From: an uncultured Shewanella sp.
GTDB taxonomy: Bacteria; Pseudomonadota; Gammaproteobacteria; Enterobacterales; Shewanellaceae
Assembly (NCBI RefSeq): GCF_947491715.1
Contig: NZ_CANLKR010000027.1
Span: 17,523 to 81,522, forward strand
Length of the DNA: 64,000 nt
Direction of reading: 5' to 3'
A program made the position numbers and the translations under genes. Shown piece after piece: positions 35,239 to 44,968 of the stretch. Every line of letters begins with the position of its first letter. Within the stretch, counting starts at the first letter, position 1. The notes under the pieces are model-generated. The model did not search any database. It was not told the origin of the DNA and was given only the letters and a program-made list of their open reading frames with translations.

Positions 35239-38133
35239 TCAGTGCTTATTTTTGATATCAAGCTTATGTAACACAGAAGGGTAGCCCCAGCCATTTTCGC
35301 CTGCTTTGACAGGCTCTTCGGTTAGGTATTCAAATAATGTGGGCGCCAGTGAACCATTCGCTTCGGATACAAGTGGTATTGCATTAGGGCCTATCGGTGT
35401 TCCCCAAAATCCAATAAAGGCGTCTTTTTCTAGATAACTTTCGCCAGCATGCCTGCCTGGTACTTTTGTGTTGTAGCCTATGCCTTCTCTGGGGAAAAGA
35501 TTAATGGTGCCAGCTCTTTCACTGGCATAAAGCTGTGCCAGTTGAACGATGGAATCGGGCCTTGGTGTCCATTGGGTGAGCTCTCGCCACTGTTTTGCAT
35601 TACACCATGTGCTACTGTCTTGTGGAAGCGCTTGCTGAATACACTGTGCCTGCAATTGTGTAAAGCGTGATAATGCCTGCTCATTGGGCTTAGCTTGGTA
35701 TGGATTAAGTGATTGCACATTCAGTAGTGTGACAGGATGGATGAATGCGTTTTTATCATTTATTGAACCATAGTAAAAACGCTGATTGTGATTGATGATG
35801 ATTTCATCATGCCTTTGACCCAATCTATTTCCAATGAGTCTAATTTGGCAGTTATTTTCATTGCAGTTTTTTTCACGCACGACCATATAGTCGAGGGTAT
35901 CGCCTAAGGCATCTATTGTTTCTGAGACAAAATCGACAGTCATGGCATCTTTAGCATTTATGGGACGCCATTGGATCAACTCTTGATAAACAGGTTGCGT
36001 CGCCCAACCTTGTTGTGCGTTAAAGAGATCGATCATGAAGTTTCCGCCGGCTGTGGAGGCGATAATGGCATCACTGTTTTTATTGCTTGAGGGATATAAA
36101 GCATTGGTCACTTTGGGTCCTTCACCTTCATCTGATGAGATTTTTTTGATGGCGAGGGGGTAACCCAATTTGGTTTCAAGAGCGGGAAAAATGACCTTTT
36201 CTGGGTTCAGTGTGTAATAAACCGGGGCGAGACCATGATCGCCTGCCATTCCCCATAATGTTTGATCATAAACTCCCGCTTGTTGATAGGCTTTTTCTAT
36301 TTGTGTTATCCAATAATCCAGTCGGTTGAGCTCACCACTGGGCATAATGATTTCGTTACTAAAGGGGCCGACAAAATGAGCAAAGTGATCAGGCCAAGGG
36401 TTATAGACCAAAGTAAAGTCTGGGATCCCTTTGGCATCGAGTTTACTGTATTTTTCTATGTCTTGTTCAATTTTCCATTTACGGGTTAATTTGGTATAGA
36501 AACTCCACGGTGATATTTGTTGATAAGCCGAAATGTTTTCAATGAGAGTTTGGCGCATTTTATTTAAGGTGGGCTCTACTTTGGCCCGTTCATTTAATTC
36601 TTTTAGGCAACGTTTTTCGCCAAAATCACGGCGTTGTTCACCCGCACCTAAGTTAATGAGTCCATCATAACTTGTGTGTGCATTCCAATCATACTGCGCG
36701 TTGCAGTTGAGGGTTTTAAGGTGAATTAAACGATCGAACATGGTACGAACACCTTTGGCTTGTAAGAGCTTGTCGAGTTGGAGGGCATCGTTACCAAAGA
36801 AATAATAGGCCCTGTCTTTTTCTCTGTCGACAAAGTGAAAATTCGGGATCCCTGTGCCATGTTTACCTGCCACTTTTGCCCCCGTTTTAATGATAGGGAG
36901 GTTTCGTACACTGATGGTGGGTGTTGAGGAAATACCGACTTTTGCTATTGAGCTTGCATAGTGCTGATATACCCTTTTAAAAAAGGGTAAATAGTGTGGA
37001 TCTTGATAGGTTGTCTTTGATAATTTCTGCAAAAAATCAACGTCAGGTTCATGTTGAGGCTTTCCTTGAGCGAGCGGGCTGTTTAATGCTTGTCTATTTT
37101 GATATTGCTGATAAGCGTGTGAAATAAAAGGGCTGTTAGGGTTAATGAGTCCTTGTATTAAACCTTGTTGTAATCCATCAACGGTCAACTGTACGGCAAT
37201 TCGGCGTTTTTGTTGTGACTGTAAAAACGCAATTGCGTGTTCAGGTTCTTGTTTAAATGCGGTTTGCAGCCAGTGATTCAGGCGCTGCTGTTTTTCATCT
37301 TGATAAACAAATTGTCGGTAGGCTTTGAGTACGTTTAAACGAACGAAATCAATCAAGGTAATGGTGATTGCTTGGGCTTTATTATTGGGTTTTAACGTGT
37401 ATTTGGGGTCATTATCTTTGATGATCGCCAGCAGCGCTTGCTTGGTGTCGCCCTCATCCATGTCGAGACTGGCTTGTTTGAGAATACCTATCACTATGGG
37501 CTGAATTTTTGCTATTAAAGCTAAATCGTCACTGGAGTGATCTAGGTAAGTATATTGCTCGGGGAGTCGCTCCATATCTTGCCATTCATCAATCTGAACG
37601 AGTGCATCATAGACTGTGACGAGTGTCGCGATAAACTGTCTATTGAACTGAAGGCCTTTTTGTTGCCCATGAGAGTGGTTGAGTGCTTTTTTAGCTTGCG
37701 ATTGCTTGGAGAATTTCAGCAAAGAGTGTTCAAAGCCCACTAATGTCTGTTGGCTATATATTGTCTGTAAATAATGCTTGAATTCATCATTAGGGCTGAT
37801 ATTGGTGTAGCGATCATAAAAATGATAGAGAAAATAGCTTAACGGAATAGAATAATAGGGGTTGGCGAGTTGCCCCATGACCTGTTTTTTTACTTTTCCT
37901 TCAAGAGGTAAAGTGAGTAGATAAGCTTCTAATGTCATGCCTCCAATGGTAAATAAGGTCATATCACGAGCAAATTGAGTCGAATAAGAAAGTGATGAAA
38001 CGATTTGATTTTTCAATATTTCAGTCGAGTTAATCAATCCGCCTATGACGGGAGTATTGCCTATTTCTGCTTGCACTGTATTCGTTGAGGTGAATGCCAG
38101 TATGATGAGGCTTGAGAGTTTGAGAGCATGCAT
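35239..38133 (-). CDS. large periplasmic alkaline-phosphatase-superfamily protein
   Basis: A 964-aa protein with a signal peptide (SSLIILAFTSTNTVQAE). An N-terminal alpha-helical region of about 400 residues is unassigned. The C-terminal half resembles the type I phosphodiesterase/alkaline-phosphatase superfamily: GTGIPNFHFVD with an upstream nucleophile region not clearly identified, IPDFTLVYNPWPDHFAHFVG (Asp and two His metal ligands), WGMAGDHGLAPVYY (Asp-His pair), and a final conserved His in KVPGRHAGESYLEKDAFIG. It may hydrolyse phosphate or sulfate esters in the periplasm. AGGA precedes the ATG. It follows the Kdo8N genes on the same strand, but a functional link is not shown. Confidence 0.68.
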   Translation of the reverse strand: MHALKLSSLIILAFTSTNTVQAEIGNTPVIGGLINSTEILKNQIVSSLSYSTQFARDMTLFTIGGMTLEAYLLTLPLEGKVKKQVMGQLANPYYSIPLSYFLYHFYDRYTNISPNDEFKHYLQTIYSQQTLVGFEHSLLKFSKQSQAKKALNHSHGQQKGLQFNRQFIATLVTVYDALVQIDEWQDMERLPEQYTYLDHSSDDLALIAKIQPIVIGILKQASLDMDEGDTKQALLAIIKDNDPKYTLKPNNKAQAITITLIDFVRLNVLKAYRQFVYQDEKQQRLNHWLQTAFKQEPEHAIAFLQSQQKRRIAVQLTVDGLQQGLIQGLINPNSPFISHAYQQYQNRQALNSPLAQGKPQHEPDVDFLQKLSKTTYQDPHYLPFFKRVYQHYASSIAKVGISSTPTISVRNLPIIKTGAKVAGKHGTGIPNFHFVDREKDRAYYFFGNDALQLDKLLQAKGVRTMFDRLIHLKTLNCNAQYDWNAHTSYDGLINLGAGEQRRDFGEKRCLKELNERAKVEPTLNKMRQTLIENISAYQQISPWSFYTKLTRKWKIEQDIEKYSKLDAKGIPDFTLVYNPWPDHFAHFVGPFSNEIIMPSGELNRLDYWITQIEKAYQQAGVYDQTLWGMAGDHGLAPVYYTLNPEKVIFPALETKLGYPLAIKKISSDEGEGPKVTNALYPSSNKNSDAIIASTAGGNFMIDLFNAQQGWATQPVYQELIQWRPINAKDAMTVDFVSETIDALGDTLDYMVVREKNCNENNCQIRLIGNRLGQRHDEIIINHNQRFYYGSINDKNAFIHPVTLLNVQSLNPYQAKPNEQALSRFTQLQAQCIQQALPQDSSTWCNAKQWRELTQWTPRPDSIVQLAQLYASERAGTINLFPREGIGYNTKVPGRHAGESYLEKDAFIGFWGTPIGPNAIPLVSEANGSLAPTLFEYLTEEPVKAGENGWGYPSVLHKLDIKNKH

Positions 38134-38279
38134 GTGAGCTATCCTGTCGATACTCGATTTTTTGTTTGTTGTTACATTGTGGCATATAGCCTTAAGACTG
38201 CCATAAAGTGAGTTCGGATAAATGGGGAGAATGTTACGCAGGGGAGGATGAAGGTCTGTCTCGTCAACAAGATTAAAAA

Positions 38280-38534
38280 TTAAGACTTGGGATTAGGGGG
38301 ATTTTGTTTTTTGTGTTGAGTGGTATCATCGGATGAGGTTTCACTCCTATTTGGCGTTTCATTGGGTGACTTATTATTAACATTCGGTTTTTCTTGGGAA
38401 TGTTTGTTTAATTTTTTATGAACTTTACCAAATTGAGTGAGTTTAAATTTAGCACTGTATTTGAGTACGACTAAATTACTGGCAATGATCCCAACGATTA
38501 AAATAATGATGAGCCATGTTTCTAACGTTGACAT
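38280..38534 (-). CDS. DUF2897 small membrane protein
   Basis: An 84-aa protein with one N-terminal TM helix (TWLIIILIVGIIASNLVVLKY) and a polar, Asn/Ser/Lys-rich cytoplasmic tail. It fits the DUF2897 family typical of Shewanella and relatives. AAGGAAT precedes the ATG. It lies just after kdsB on the same strand, separated by a hairpin (38573-38606). Function unknown. Confidence 0.7.
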   Translation of the reverse strand: MSTLETWLIIILIVGIIASNLVVLKYSAKFKLTQFGKVHKKLNKHSQEKPNVNNKSPNETPNRSETSSDDTTQHKKQNPPNPKS

Positions 38535-38572
38535 GTTTATTCCTTTTACATTGATGACTCATGGTTGAAGGT

Positions 38573-38606
38573 TAAGATCTCAACGGTGTTTGATGCTGAG
38601 ATCTTA
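38573..38606 (-). terminator. hairpin after kdsB
   Basis: A perfect 10-bp stem (taagatctca / tgagatctta) with a 14-nt loop begins 8 bp past the kdsB stop. No U-run on the minus strand, so partial termination or processing is more likely. Confidence 0.45.
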
Positions 38607-38613
38607 TTTTGCA

Positions 38614-39351
38614 TTAATCGACGGCTAAGCGAGCTTCACAGATGCGAATATCTTCAGGGGTATCCACTTCTGGCGAGTCAAATGCGCTAATAGCGACTTT
38701 TATTTTATAGCCATGCTCTAAGGCGCGTAATTGTTCAAGCTTTTCCAGATCTTCTAAACGGCCTAAAGGCAGCTTAGCAAAGGTTGAAACAAATTGTCGA
38801 GTATAGGCATAAACACCTAAGTGTTTATAAACGGGATAGTCGCTGGTATCACGACCAAAGGGAATGCGCGCACGAGAAAAGTACAATGCGTTAAAATCAT
38901 TATCAAACACCATTTTGACATGCTTAGGATCGTTCAGTTCATGTTCTTCGGTGATTTCAAATCCCAGTGTTGCCATACTAAACTCACCTGGATGGCGTTC
39001 AAATAAACTAATGATTTGTTCAATAGAAATAGGGTCAATTAATGGTTGATCGCCTTGAAGATTAATCACTAAATCATCATCTTTTAAGCCCAATTGAGCT
39101 ATGGCATCTTCTATACGATCGGTTCCCGATGCTGCATCGGCACTGGTCATTACAACGTTTCCACCAAAAGACTCAACGGCCGCTTTAATTCTATCATCGT
39201 CAGTGGCGACATAGATGTGACTTAATCCTTTGGCGAGAGCAGCGCGTTCATAGACATGTTGGATCATTGGCTTTCCATTTATGGGGGCCAATGGTTTACC
39301 TGGAAAACGACTGGAGCCATAGCGTGCAGGGATTAATAAAGTGACATTCAT
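38614..39351 (-). CDS. kdsB: 8-amino-Kdo / Kdo cytidylyltransferase KdsB
   Basis: A 245-aa CMP-sugar synthetase. Motifs are LIPARYGSSRFPGKPL (nucleotide binding), YVATDDDRI, NLQGDQPLID, and YFSRARIPFGRD. It activates the lipid A-linking sugar with CTP. Behind kdnA and kdnB, the expected substrate in Shewanella is 8-amino-3,8-dideoxy-manno-octulosonate (Kdo8N) rather than ordinary Kdo. The frame extends 15 codons upstream through a strong hairpin, but the conserved MNVTLLIPARY and AGGA seven bases upstream fix the start at 39351. Confidence 0.95.
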   Translation of the reverse strand: MNVTLLIPARYGSSRFPGKPLAPINGKPMIQHVYERAALAKGLSHIYVATDDDRIKAAVESFGGNVVMTSADAASGTDRIEDAIAQLGLKDDDLVINLQGDQPLIDPISIEQIISLFERHPGEFSMATLGFEITEEHELNDPKHVKMVFDNDFNALYFSRARIPFGRDTSDYPVYKHLGVYAYTRQFVSTFAKLPLGRLEDLEKLEQLRALEHGYKIKVAISAFDSPEVDTPEDIRICEARLAVD

Positions 39352-39378
39352 TGATTGTCCTATTTTACAAAATATGAA

Positions 39379-39394
39379 GGGCTGCAAGCAGCCC
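39379..39394 (-). promoter_or_regulatory. GC-rich hairpin between kdnB and kdsB
   Basis: A perfect 7-bp stem (gggctgc / gcagccc) with a 2-nt loop lies 28 bp before the kdsB start, followed on the minus strand by a T-rich stretch. It could attenuate or process the kdnA-kdnB-kdsB message. Confidence 0.5.
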
Positions 39395-39445
39395 AAAGAA
39401 TATGCTCAATTCCCTTAAAGGATTGAGAACCTTTGATGAGAAGGG

Positions 39446-40516
39446 TTACATGCGACGATAAAGTGCCGTTAGCATCTCGTCAGTGACTTTTTCTTCCCAG
39501 CCATCACCATACACATTATGCCATAAAGGGCCCATACTTTTCGCCACTTTTACCATTTTTTCAATGGTTTCATTCGGTAAGTCTTTGCAAATGCCTTTAG
39601 GCAAGGTGACATTATGCTTTTTCAGCATTTGACGGAATTCTGCTACTCCTTCAGGGTAGAAATCTTCCAATACATCAAAAGCAATACAATTACCAATACC
39701 GTGATGGTAGCCTAAAACATAACCTAAACCATAAGAGACGGCGTGGCAGGCACCGACTTGGCTGTATGCGATGCTCATGCCCCCCATGAAAGAGGCCATC
39801 ATGAGTTTATCATCTTTTTCGGGATGATCATCTAAATAAACTTCACGGCACAGTGCGAGGGCTTTTTCACCATATGATTTTGAAAATTCATTTAAAAAAG
39901 TGCCTTCGAGTGATTCAATACAGTGGATATAGCAGTCCATCCCAGTGTAAAACCATTGATCGGTGGGCACACCTTGGATCAGTTCAGGATCCATGATGAT
40001 TTGATCAAATACCGTATAATCAGAATTGAGGCCTAGTTTTCGCTCTGGACCACATAGCACTGCTGTGCGTGAGGCTTCAGCGCCAGTGCCAGAAATGGTG
40101 GGGATCCCCACATGATGAACCGCTGGGCGCTCAATGAGATCCCAACCTTGATATTTTGCCGAGCCACCAGGGTTGGTGAGCATCAGAGAGACAGCTTTAG
40201 CGATATCTATGGTGGAGCCTCCGCCTAATCCTACGACACTGACAGCTTGCTTTTCGTTAAAGCCTTGAACTTCTTTTGTCAGGTTATCGATTTGCTCGGT
40301 AGTAGGCTCATCATCGACATTGACCCAAATAAGCAGATCCTGTGATTTTAATGGAATACGTGCTTCTAGAGGTTTATTTTTGTGAGCATCATCGACTAAA
40401 AAGACAACATAGTCATCAGCTTGTTTTCGTTCGGCGTTCAGGACAGTATCAAGCTCTGCAAATGAACCGCGGCCATAGATCATTTTGGGCACGACTTTGA
40501 AATTCTTAAAACTCAT
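39446..40516 (-). CDS. kdnB: Kdo 8-oxidase KdnB
   Basis: A 356-aa iron-type (group III) alcohol dehydrogenase family member. Visible parts are VGLGGGSTIDIAKAVSLML (nucleotide binding), GIPTISGTGAEASRTAVLCG, and metal-ligand regions GMDCYIHCIESLEG, GACHAVSYGLGYVLGYHHGI. In Shewanella oneidensis KdnB oxidises C8 of Kdo to the aldehyde that KdnA aminates. GGAG precedes the ATG. It lies between kdnA and kdsB in one transcription unit. Confidence 0.93.
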   Translation of the reverse strand: MSFKNFKVVPKMIYGRGSFAELDTVLNAERKQADDYVVFLVDDAHKNKPLEARIPLKSQDLLIWVNVDDEPTTEQIDNLTKEVQGFNEKQAVSVVGLGGGSTIDIAKAVSLMLTNPGGSAKYQGWDLIERPAVHHVGIPTISGTGAEASRTAVLCGPERKLGLNSDYTVFDQIIMDPELIQGVPTDQWFYTGMDCYIHCIESLEGTFLNEFSKSYGEKALALCREVYLDDHPEKDDKLMMASFMGGMSIAYSQVGACHAVSYGLGYVLGYHHGIGNCIAFDVLEDFYPEGVAEFRQMLKKHNVTLPKGICKDLPNETIEKMVKVAKSMGPLWHNVYGDGWEEKVTDEMLTALYRRM

Positions 40517-40599
40517 ATCATTGGCTCCATTACATTTTTACTTGTCGAGGCGGGAATAAGGGGGAGGTATTTTCCCCGCTATCTTTATTCTTTAAGGCG

Positions 40600-41784
40600 T
40601 TACGCAAAAGCTTTTTTAATGTTAGCAATACGCTCTTGGATTTGTTCTTCACTCCAAGATAATTTAATGAGCATTGAAATGGTGCGGCTCATAATGGCAT
40701 CGGATTTAGGCACTGAGACTTTGGTGTAGTCAGGCTTGTCAGCAATTAAAGTAATTGGCAGCGCCGCAGGGGATTTAAGTTCTTGAATATGCTTCCAGTT
40801 TGTTAAGTAGTGCCAGTTATTGACATACCAGTAAAAGCATCCATCAACACCATTTTCAGCTAATTTTTGGTTGATCTCTATGGTGCGCGCTTCGGTGGGC
40901 AACATAAAGGTTAAAAAGCCTGCTGAATCGCCTTCGGGATCCGGGATTTCGCGAAAACTCACTTCACTAATATCCCCCATGGCTTCTTTAATCAATGCCT
41001 TATTGGTACGCTGAATATCAATGATTTTATCCAGTTTACGCAACTGGGCGAGACCCATTGCCGAATTCATTTCTGAGATCCTAAAATTAAGGCCCATAAT
41101 GGGATGAGATTCCGCTCCGCGGTCATTACCCACATGATCATGACCATGATCGGAGAACATGTGAGCATGATCATAGATACCAGTTTGATTGGTGATCACG
41201 GCGCCGCCTTCACCACAAGTGATGGTTTTAACGGAATCAAATGAGTAACAACCGACATCACCGATAGTGCCTAAGGCTTGGCCTTTATAGCTGCCGCCAA
41301 TAGCTTGACAAGCATCTTCTAAAATCAGCAAATTATGTTTTTCACAAACGGCTTTAATTTCATCCATTTTTGCCATAGAGCCACACATGTGGACTAAGTT
41401 AATGGCTTTGGTTCTCGGTGTGATTGCAGCCTCAATGCCTTCAGGTGATAAACATAAGGTTTCATCGATTTCAGCAAAAACAGGGATGGCGCCAGCCATG
41501 AACACGGCCTCAACGGAAGCGACAAAAGTAAAAGGGGGCACGATGACTTCATCACCCGCGCCAATGCCAGCAGCGGCCATGGCCGTTTGCAACGCGGCAG
41601 TACCGCTTGACACCAGATGCGCATGCTTAACATTCATTTTTTCGCATAGAAGCTGCTCCATTTCTCTGGTTTTCCAACGATCATTGCGCATATGATCGAA
41701 GTTATAACGGAAAGTAAAACCATTTTCCATGACGTCTGCGACTTCCTGTTTTTCTTCAGGACCAAATAATTCAAAACCAGGCAT
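40600..41784 (-). CDS. kdnA: 8-amino-Kdo transaminase KdnA
   Basis: A 394-aa PLP-dependent aminotransferase of the DegT/DnrJ/EryC1/StrS sugar family. It shows VSSGTAALQTAMAAAGIGAG, DEVIVPPFTFVASVEAV, LILEDACQAIGGSYKG, and the Schiff-base Lys in GCYSFDSVKTITCGEGG. With KdnB it converts Kdo to Kdo8N, giving lipid A core with an amine that may resist cationic peptides. First gene of the cluster; AAGGAA precedes the ATG. Confidence 0.93.
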   Translation of the reverse strand: MPGFELFGPEEKQEVADVMENGFTFRYNFDHMRNDRWKTREMEQLLCEKMNVKHAHLVSSGTAALQTAMAAAGIGAGDEVIVPPFTFVASVEAVFMAGAIPVFAEIDETLCLSPEGIEAAITPRTKAINLVHMCGSMAKMDEIKAVCEKHNLLILEDACQAIGGSYKGQALGTIGDVGCYSFDSVKTITCGEGGAVITNQTGIYDHAHMFSDHGHDHVGNDRGAESHPIMGLNFRISEMNSAMGLAQLRKLDKIIDIQRTNKALIKEAMGDISEVSFREIPDPEGDSAGFLTFMLPTEARTIEINQKLAENGVDGCFYWYVNNWHYLTNWKHIQELKSPAALPITLIADKPDYTKVSVPKSDAIMSRTISMLIKLSWSEEQIQERIANIKKAFA

Positions 41785-41992
41785 GTGGATTTCCTTAGAA
41801 TGCGTTGTGCTGAGTTAACATTTCAAAATAATGTTCGGATTATAACTGTGATAAGGGAAAAAGAGCGAGTATTCTTCTTCAATATTGGACTAATAGGGAT
41901 AATTTTATTGGAAGAAAATGAAAAAAAGGGGAGAATGATAAGTAATGATGACATTTTGCTATCATTCATCCTTCAATCGGGCCTTATTCCGT

Positions 41993-42601
41993 TTAGCCGG
42001 AGTGGTTATCTTCGTTAACAGTCACATCTAAGTCTGATAACAAACCATTTTCGATACTGTAAATCCATCCGTGAATGGCCAGTTCTTGCCCGCGGTGCCA
42101 AGCATCTTGCACTATGGTGGTGGCAGTGACATTGCCTACTTGCTCAATGACATTGAGTTCGCAGAGGCGATCAAATTGGGCGTTCTCATCTAAACGGGAT
42201 AAGGTGGCTTTTTGATTTTTGTACAAGCTACGAATAGGATGCAACCAGTTATCGATGAGCCCTAACCTGTCTGAGCCCATTGCGGCTTTGACACCGCCAC
42301 AACCGTAGTGTCCAACAACCATAATGTGTTTGACTTTGAGCACTTCGACGGCATATTGCAGTACCGATAAACAGTTTATATCACTGTGCATCACCATGTT
42401 GGCGATATTGCGGTGAACAAAGACTTCACCGGGCATTAAATCAATGATTTGATTCGAAGGCACACGGCTATCGCTGCAGCCTATCCATAAATATTCTGGG
42501 TGTTGTTGAATGGCTAATTGCTCAAAAAATTGGGGATCTTCTTTAACGATACGATCGGCCCAGCGGCGGTTATTATCAAATAAAGGCTTAAGTAGCTTCA
42601 T
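41993..42601 (-). CDS. can: beta-carbonic anhydrase
   Basis: A 202-aa beta-class enzyme interconverting CO2 and bicarbonate in the cytoplasm. Zinc and catalytic residues are in WIGCSDSRVPSNQI and MVVGHYGCGGVKAAM; FVHRNIANMV is the conserved active-site neighbour. The length fits the E. coli Can type. It is in its own unit between kdnA and the M15 peptidase gene. Confidence 0.95.
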   Translation of the reverse strand: MKLLKPLFDNNRRWADRIVKEDPQFFEQLAIQQHPEYLWIGCSDSRVPSNQIIDLMPGEVFVHRNIANMVMHSDINCLSVLQYAVEVLKVKHIMVVGHYGCGGVKAAMGSDRLGLIDNWLHPIRSLYKNQKATLSRLDENAQFDRLCELNVIEQVGNVTATTIVQDAWHRGQELAIHGWIYSIENGLLSDLDVTVNEDNHSG

Positions 42602-42695
42602 TGTATTTCACTCTTTATATTAATCTTGTCATCATTTTAGCATTCTTTATTTTAAAGCTGGTCTATACAGTTTAATCAAGTCGGCTGCTTTTTTA

Positions 42696-43373
42696 TTATT
42701 CAGGTGGTGGCGCAACACGTAATACATACTCTTGCACTAATGGTTTAAGCCGAGGCAGTAATGCTTGTTTTAATTGAATATTACTTTGTTTAATCATGTG
42801 GGTTAGATGTTCAAGTTCAAATTGCGCCAGCAAGTCTTTGGCAATGGGGTAATAGCTCAAATGCCATGGCTCTGGGCTTACTCCACTTAATCCGGCTTGA
42901 TAAGGACGATAAAAACCGTAGTCTTTTGCATGGGCGTCTAGCCATTTCGAAAGGGAATGACAAGGCCCGGTTTCATGATACTCACTGTCAATAAGCTGTA
43001 ATTGTTTTGCTGTTATTGCCAAGCTATCAAACACATCTAAATCCGTTCCCCAGTGATGGCGAGATGTGCCTGGAAGAGCCGACCAAAGGAGAATTAAATC
43101 AATTAGCTCGTTATCTGTCTTACCTTGGATATTGACGACGTGATTCCTATGATCTAAAAGTGGCCGTCTTCCCTTTGCCTTTTGATCCCAAATGGCTTGC
43201 TGAGCATGGAAATCTCGAAAAGTAGAGCAAGGGGTGATGTGAATGCCATCACGCTTAGCGGCTTTTTGCATGCGCATGAAAGCTGCTAAGGTGTTGGCTT
43301 CTAAGAGCCCGTTGCCAAAGGGTTTAAGGTGTTCTTGGCTCAGGCCAAGGAGAACCTTATGTGATCTTAGCAC
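42696..43373 (-). CDS. M15 family D-Ala-D-Ala carboxypeptidase-like protein
   Basis: A 225-aa zinc peptidase of the VanY (M15B) type: SRHHWGTDLDVFD supplies the first His and Asp ligands, SPEPWHLSYYP the catalytic Glu and last His. It likely trims peptidoglycan stems. No signal peptide is visible, unusual for VanY enzymes, so location is unclear. The start is GTG at 43373, overlapping dapE by 7 nt, which implies cotranscription with dapE and the ArsC-like gene. Confidence 0.85.
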   Translation of the reverse strand: MLRSHKVLLGLSQEHLKPFGNGLLEANTLAAFMRMQKAAKRDGIHITPCSTFRDFHAQQAIWDQKAKGRRPLLDHRNHVVNIQGKTDNELIDLILLWSALPGTSRHHWGTDLDVFDSLAITAKQLQLIDSEYHETGPCHSLSKWLDAHAKDYGFYRPYQAGLSGVSPEPWHLSYYPIAKDLLAQFELEHLTHMIKQSNIQLKQALLPRLKPLVQEYVLRVAPPPE

Positions 43374-44521
43374 AAGAGATTTTCCAAAATCTTTTCATAA
43401 CATAAGGCGAGCTGTTCAAGATCGTCGATATTAACACTTTCATTAACCTTATGAATGGTGGCATTAACCGGGCCTAATTCAATGACTTGAGCCCCCGTTG
43501 GTGCAATAAATCTGCCATCAGATGTGCCACCACTGGTTTGTGGATCGGTGTCAATTCCCGTGGTTTGTTTGATGGCATCTCGAGTAGCATCAAGTAGTGG
43601 TCCGTTGTCAGTTAAAAAGGGCAGGCCATTAAAAATCCAATCGATGTCATAATCAAGCTGATGTTTATCCAATAATGCGATGACGCGTTCAATTAATTTT
43701 TCAGCTGTGACTTCCGTTGAATAACGAAAGTTAAACATGACGTTGAGATCCCCAGGGATCACATTTGATGCACCGGTTCCGCCGTTGATATTTGCAATTT
43801 GAAAACTGGTTGGCGGAAAGAAATCATTGCCTTGGTCCCAAACAATATTGCTTAGTTCAGTCAGTGCGGGAGCGGCTTTATGGATTGGATTCTCTGCAAG
43901 GTGAGGGTAGGCGACATGACCTTGTATCCCTTTGACGACTAAATTTCCTGTTAAACTGCCACGGCGACCGTTTTTGACAATATCGCCCAATTTGTGGGTT
44001 GATGAAGGTTCACCGACTAATGACCAAGTAATTTTTTCATTACGTGCTTCTAGGGTATCGATAACACGGGTAGTGCCATTGATAAAAGGGCCTTCTTCAT
44101 CACTGGTGATTAAAAAAGCAATAGAGCCTTTATGGTCGGGGTGTTTAGCCACAAAACGTTCAGTAGCGACCACCATGGCGGCCAATGAGCCTTTCATATC
44201 AGCAGCGCCGCGGCCATAGAGATAATTATCGATGACTGTAGGTTCGAAAGGTGGGGTATGCCAGCGATTCAAATCGCCTGTAGGCACAACATCGGTATGG
44301 CCTGCAAAACAAAAAACAGGCGCTTGATTGCCACGGCGAGCCCACATATTGGTGGTATCTTCAAAGATCATTGACTCAATATTAAAATTGCATGTTTTAA
44401 GTCTATCGCCTATTAGTTGCTGACAGCCTTCGTCTAAGGGAGTGACCGAAGGACGAGCAATTAATGTTTTCGCTAGGGCTAAGACTTCACGTTGTGAGGC
44501 TAAATCTTGTGGATGACTCAT
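43367..44521 (-). CDS. dapE: succinyl-diaminopimelate desuccinylase
   Basis: A 384-aa M20-type metallo-deacylase in lysine/diaminopimelate synthesis. Metal ligands are in CFAGHTDVVPTGD, YGRGAADMKGSLAAM and ITSDEEGPFING; the dimer-domain His is in KGIQGHVAYPH. Length fits the family. Its ATG overlaps the upstream TGA as ATGA (44518-44521), indicating translational coupling. The yffB-like gene then dapE order is also seen in E. coli. Confidence 0.96.
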   Translation of the reverse strand: MSHPQDLASQREVLALAKTLIARPSVTPLDEGCQQLIGDRLKTCNFNIESMIFEDTTNMWARRGNQAPVFCFAGHTDVVPTGDLNRWHTPPFEPTVIDNYLYGRGAADMKGSLAAMVVATERFVAKHPDHKGSIAFLITSDEEGPFINGTTRVIDTLEARNEKITWSLVGEPSSTHKLGDIVKNGRRGSLTGNLVVKGIQGHVAYPHLAENPIHKAAPALTELSNIVWDQGNDFFPPTSFQIANINGGTGASNVIPGDLNVMFNFRYSTEVTAEKLIERVIALLDKHQLDYDIDWIFNGLPFLTDNGPLLDATRDAIKQTTGIDTDPQTSGGTSDGRFIAPTGAQVIELGPVNATIHKVNESVNIDDLEQLALCYEKILENLLC

Positions 44522-44862
44522 AGGTTAAACCAAGCCTTATAGTCTGCTTCTTTAAACCCAAGTAAAATCTTGTCTTGTCCAAGTAAGATAGGGCGTTTAA
44601 TGAGGGTGGGAGTGGCCAACATGAGGTCGATAGCTTTTTGCTGATCGATGTCCTGTTTATCCGCTTCAGGTAATCCGCGAAAACTGGTACTACGCTTATT
44701 TAATAACAGGTTCCAGTCGATGAGGTTAGTCCAATGTTCAAGTTGTTCGCGGGTTAAACCATCTTGCCTAAAATCATGGAATGGTACGGTTAATGTGTTT
44801 GCATCGATAAATTTACGGGCTTTTCGTACCGTATCACAATTTTTAATGCCAAATAATGTCAA
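44518..44862 (-). CDS. yffB: ArsC/Spx-family protein, YffB-like
   Basis: A 114-aa thioredoxin-fold protein of the ArsC family: LFGIKNCDTVRKARKFID carries a single Cys of the YffB kind, and TPTLIKRPILL is the conserved cis-Pro/Arg region. YffB homologues are thought to be glutathione-dependent thiol reductases rather than arsenate reductases. The start codon is TTG at 44862 with GGAG nine bases upstream. First gene of the unit with dapE and the M15 peptidase. Confidence 0.9.
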   Translation of the reverse strand: MTLFGIKNCDTVRKARKFIDANTLTVPFHDFRQDGLTREQLEHWTNLIDWNLLLNKRSTSFRGLPEADKQDIDQQKAIDLMLATPTLIKRPILLGQDKILLGFKEADYKAWFNL

Positions 44863-44968
44863 GGTAGTGACTCCAAAATAGTAAAGATAATGCCGTTATG
44901 GTATGACCTATTGTGGCATTCTCATATGACGGACTCAAGAGTAAAACCTGCGTATTACAAGTTAAGGG

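Noticed and set aside
34965..35294. Leftward 109-codon frame overlapping the phosphatase gene end
   Set aside because: Asn/His/Lys-rich composition, overlap with a real gene in another frame and no ribosome site suggest chance.
41785..42018. Rightward 77-codon frame between kdnA and can
   Set aside because: It overlaps the end of can and reads through promoter-like DNA with no recognisable protein pattern.
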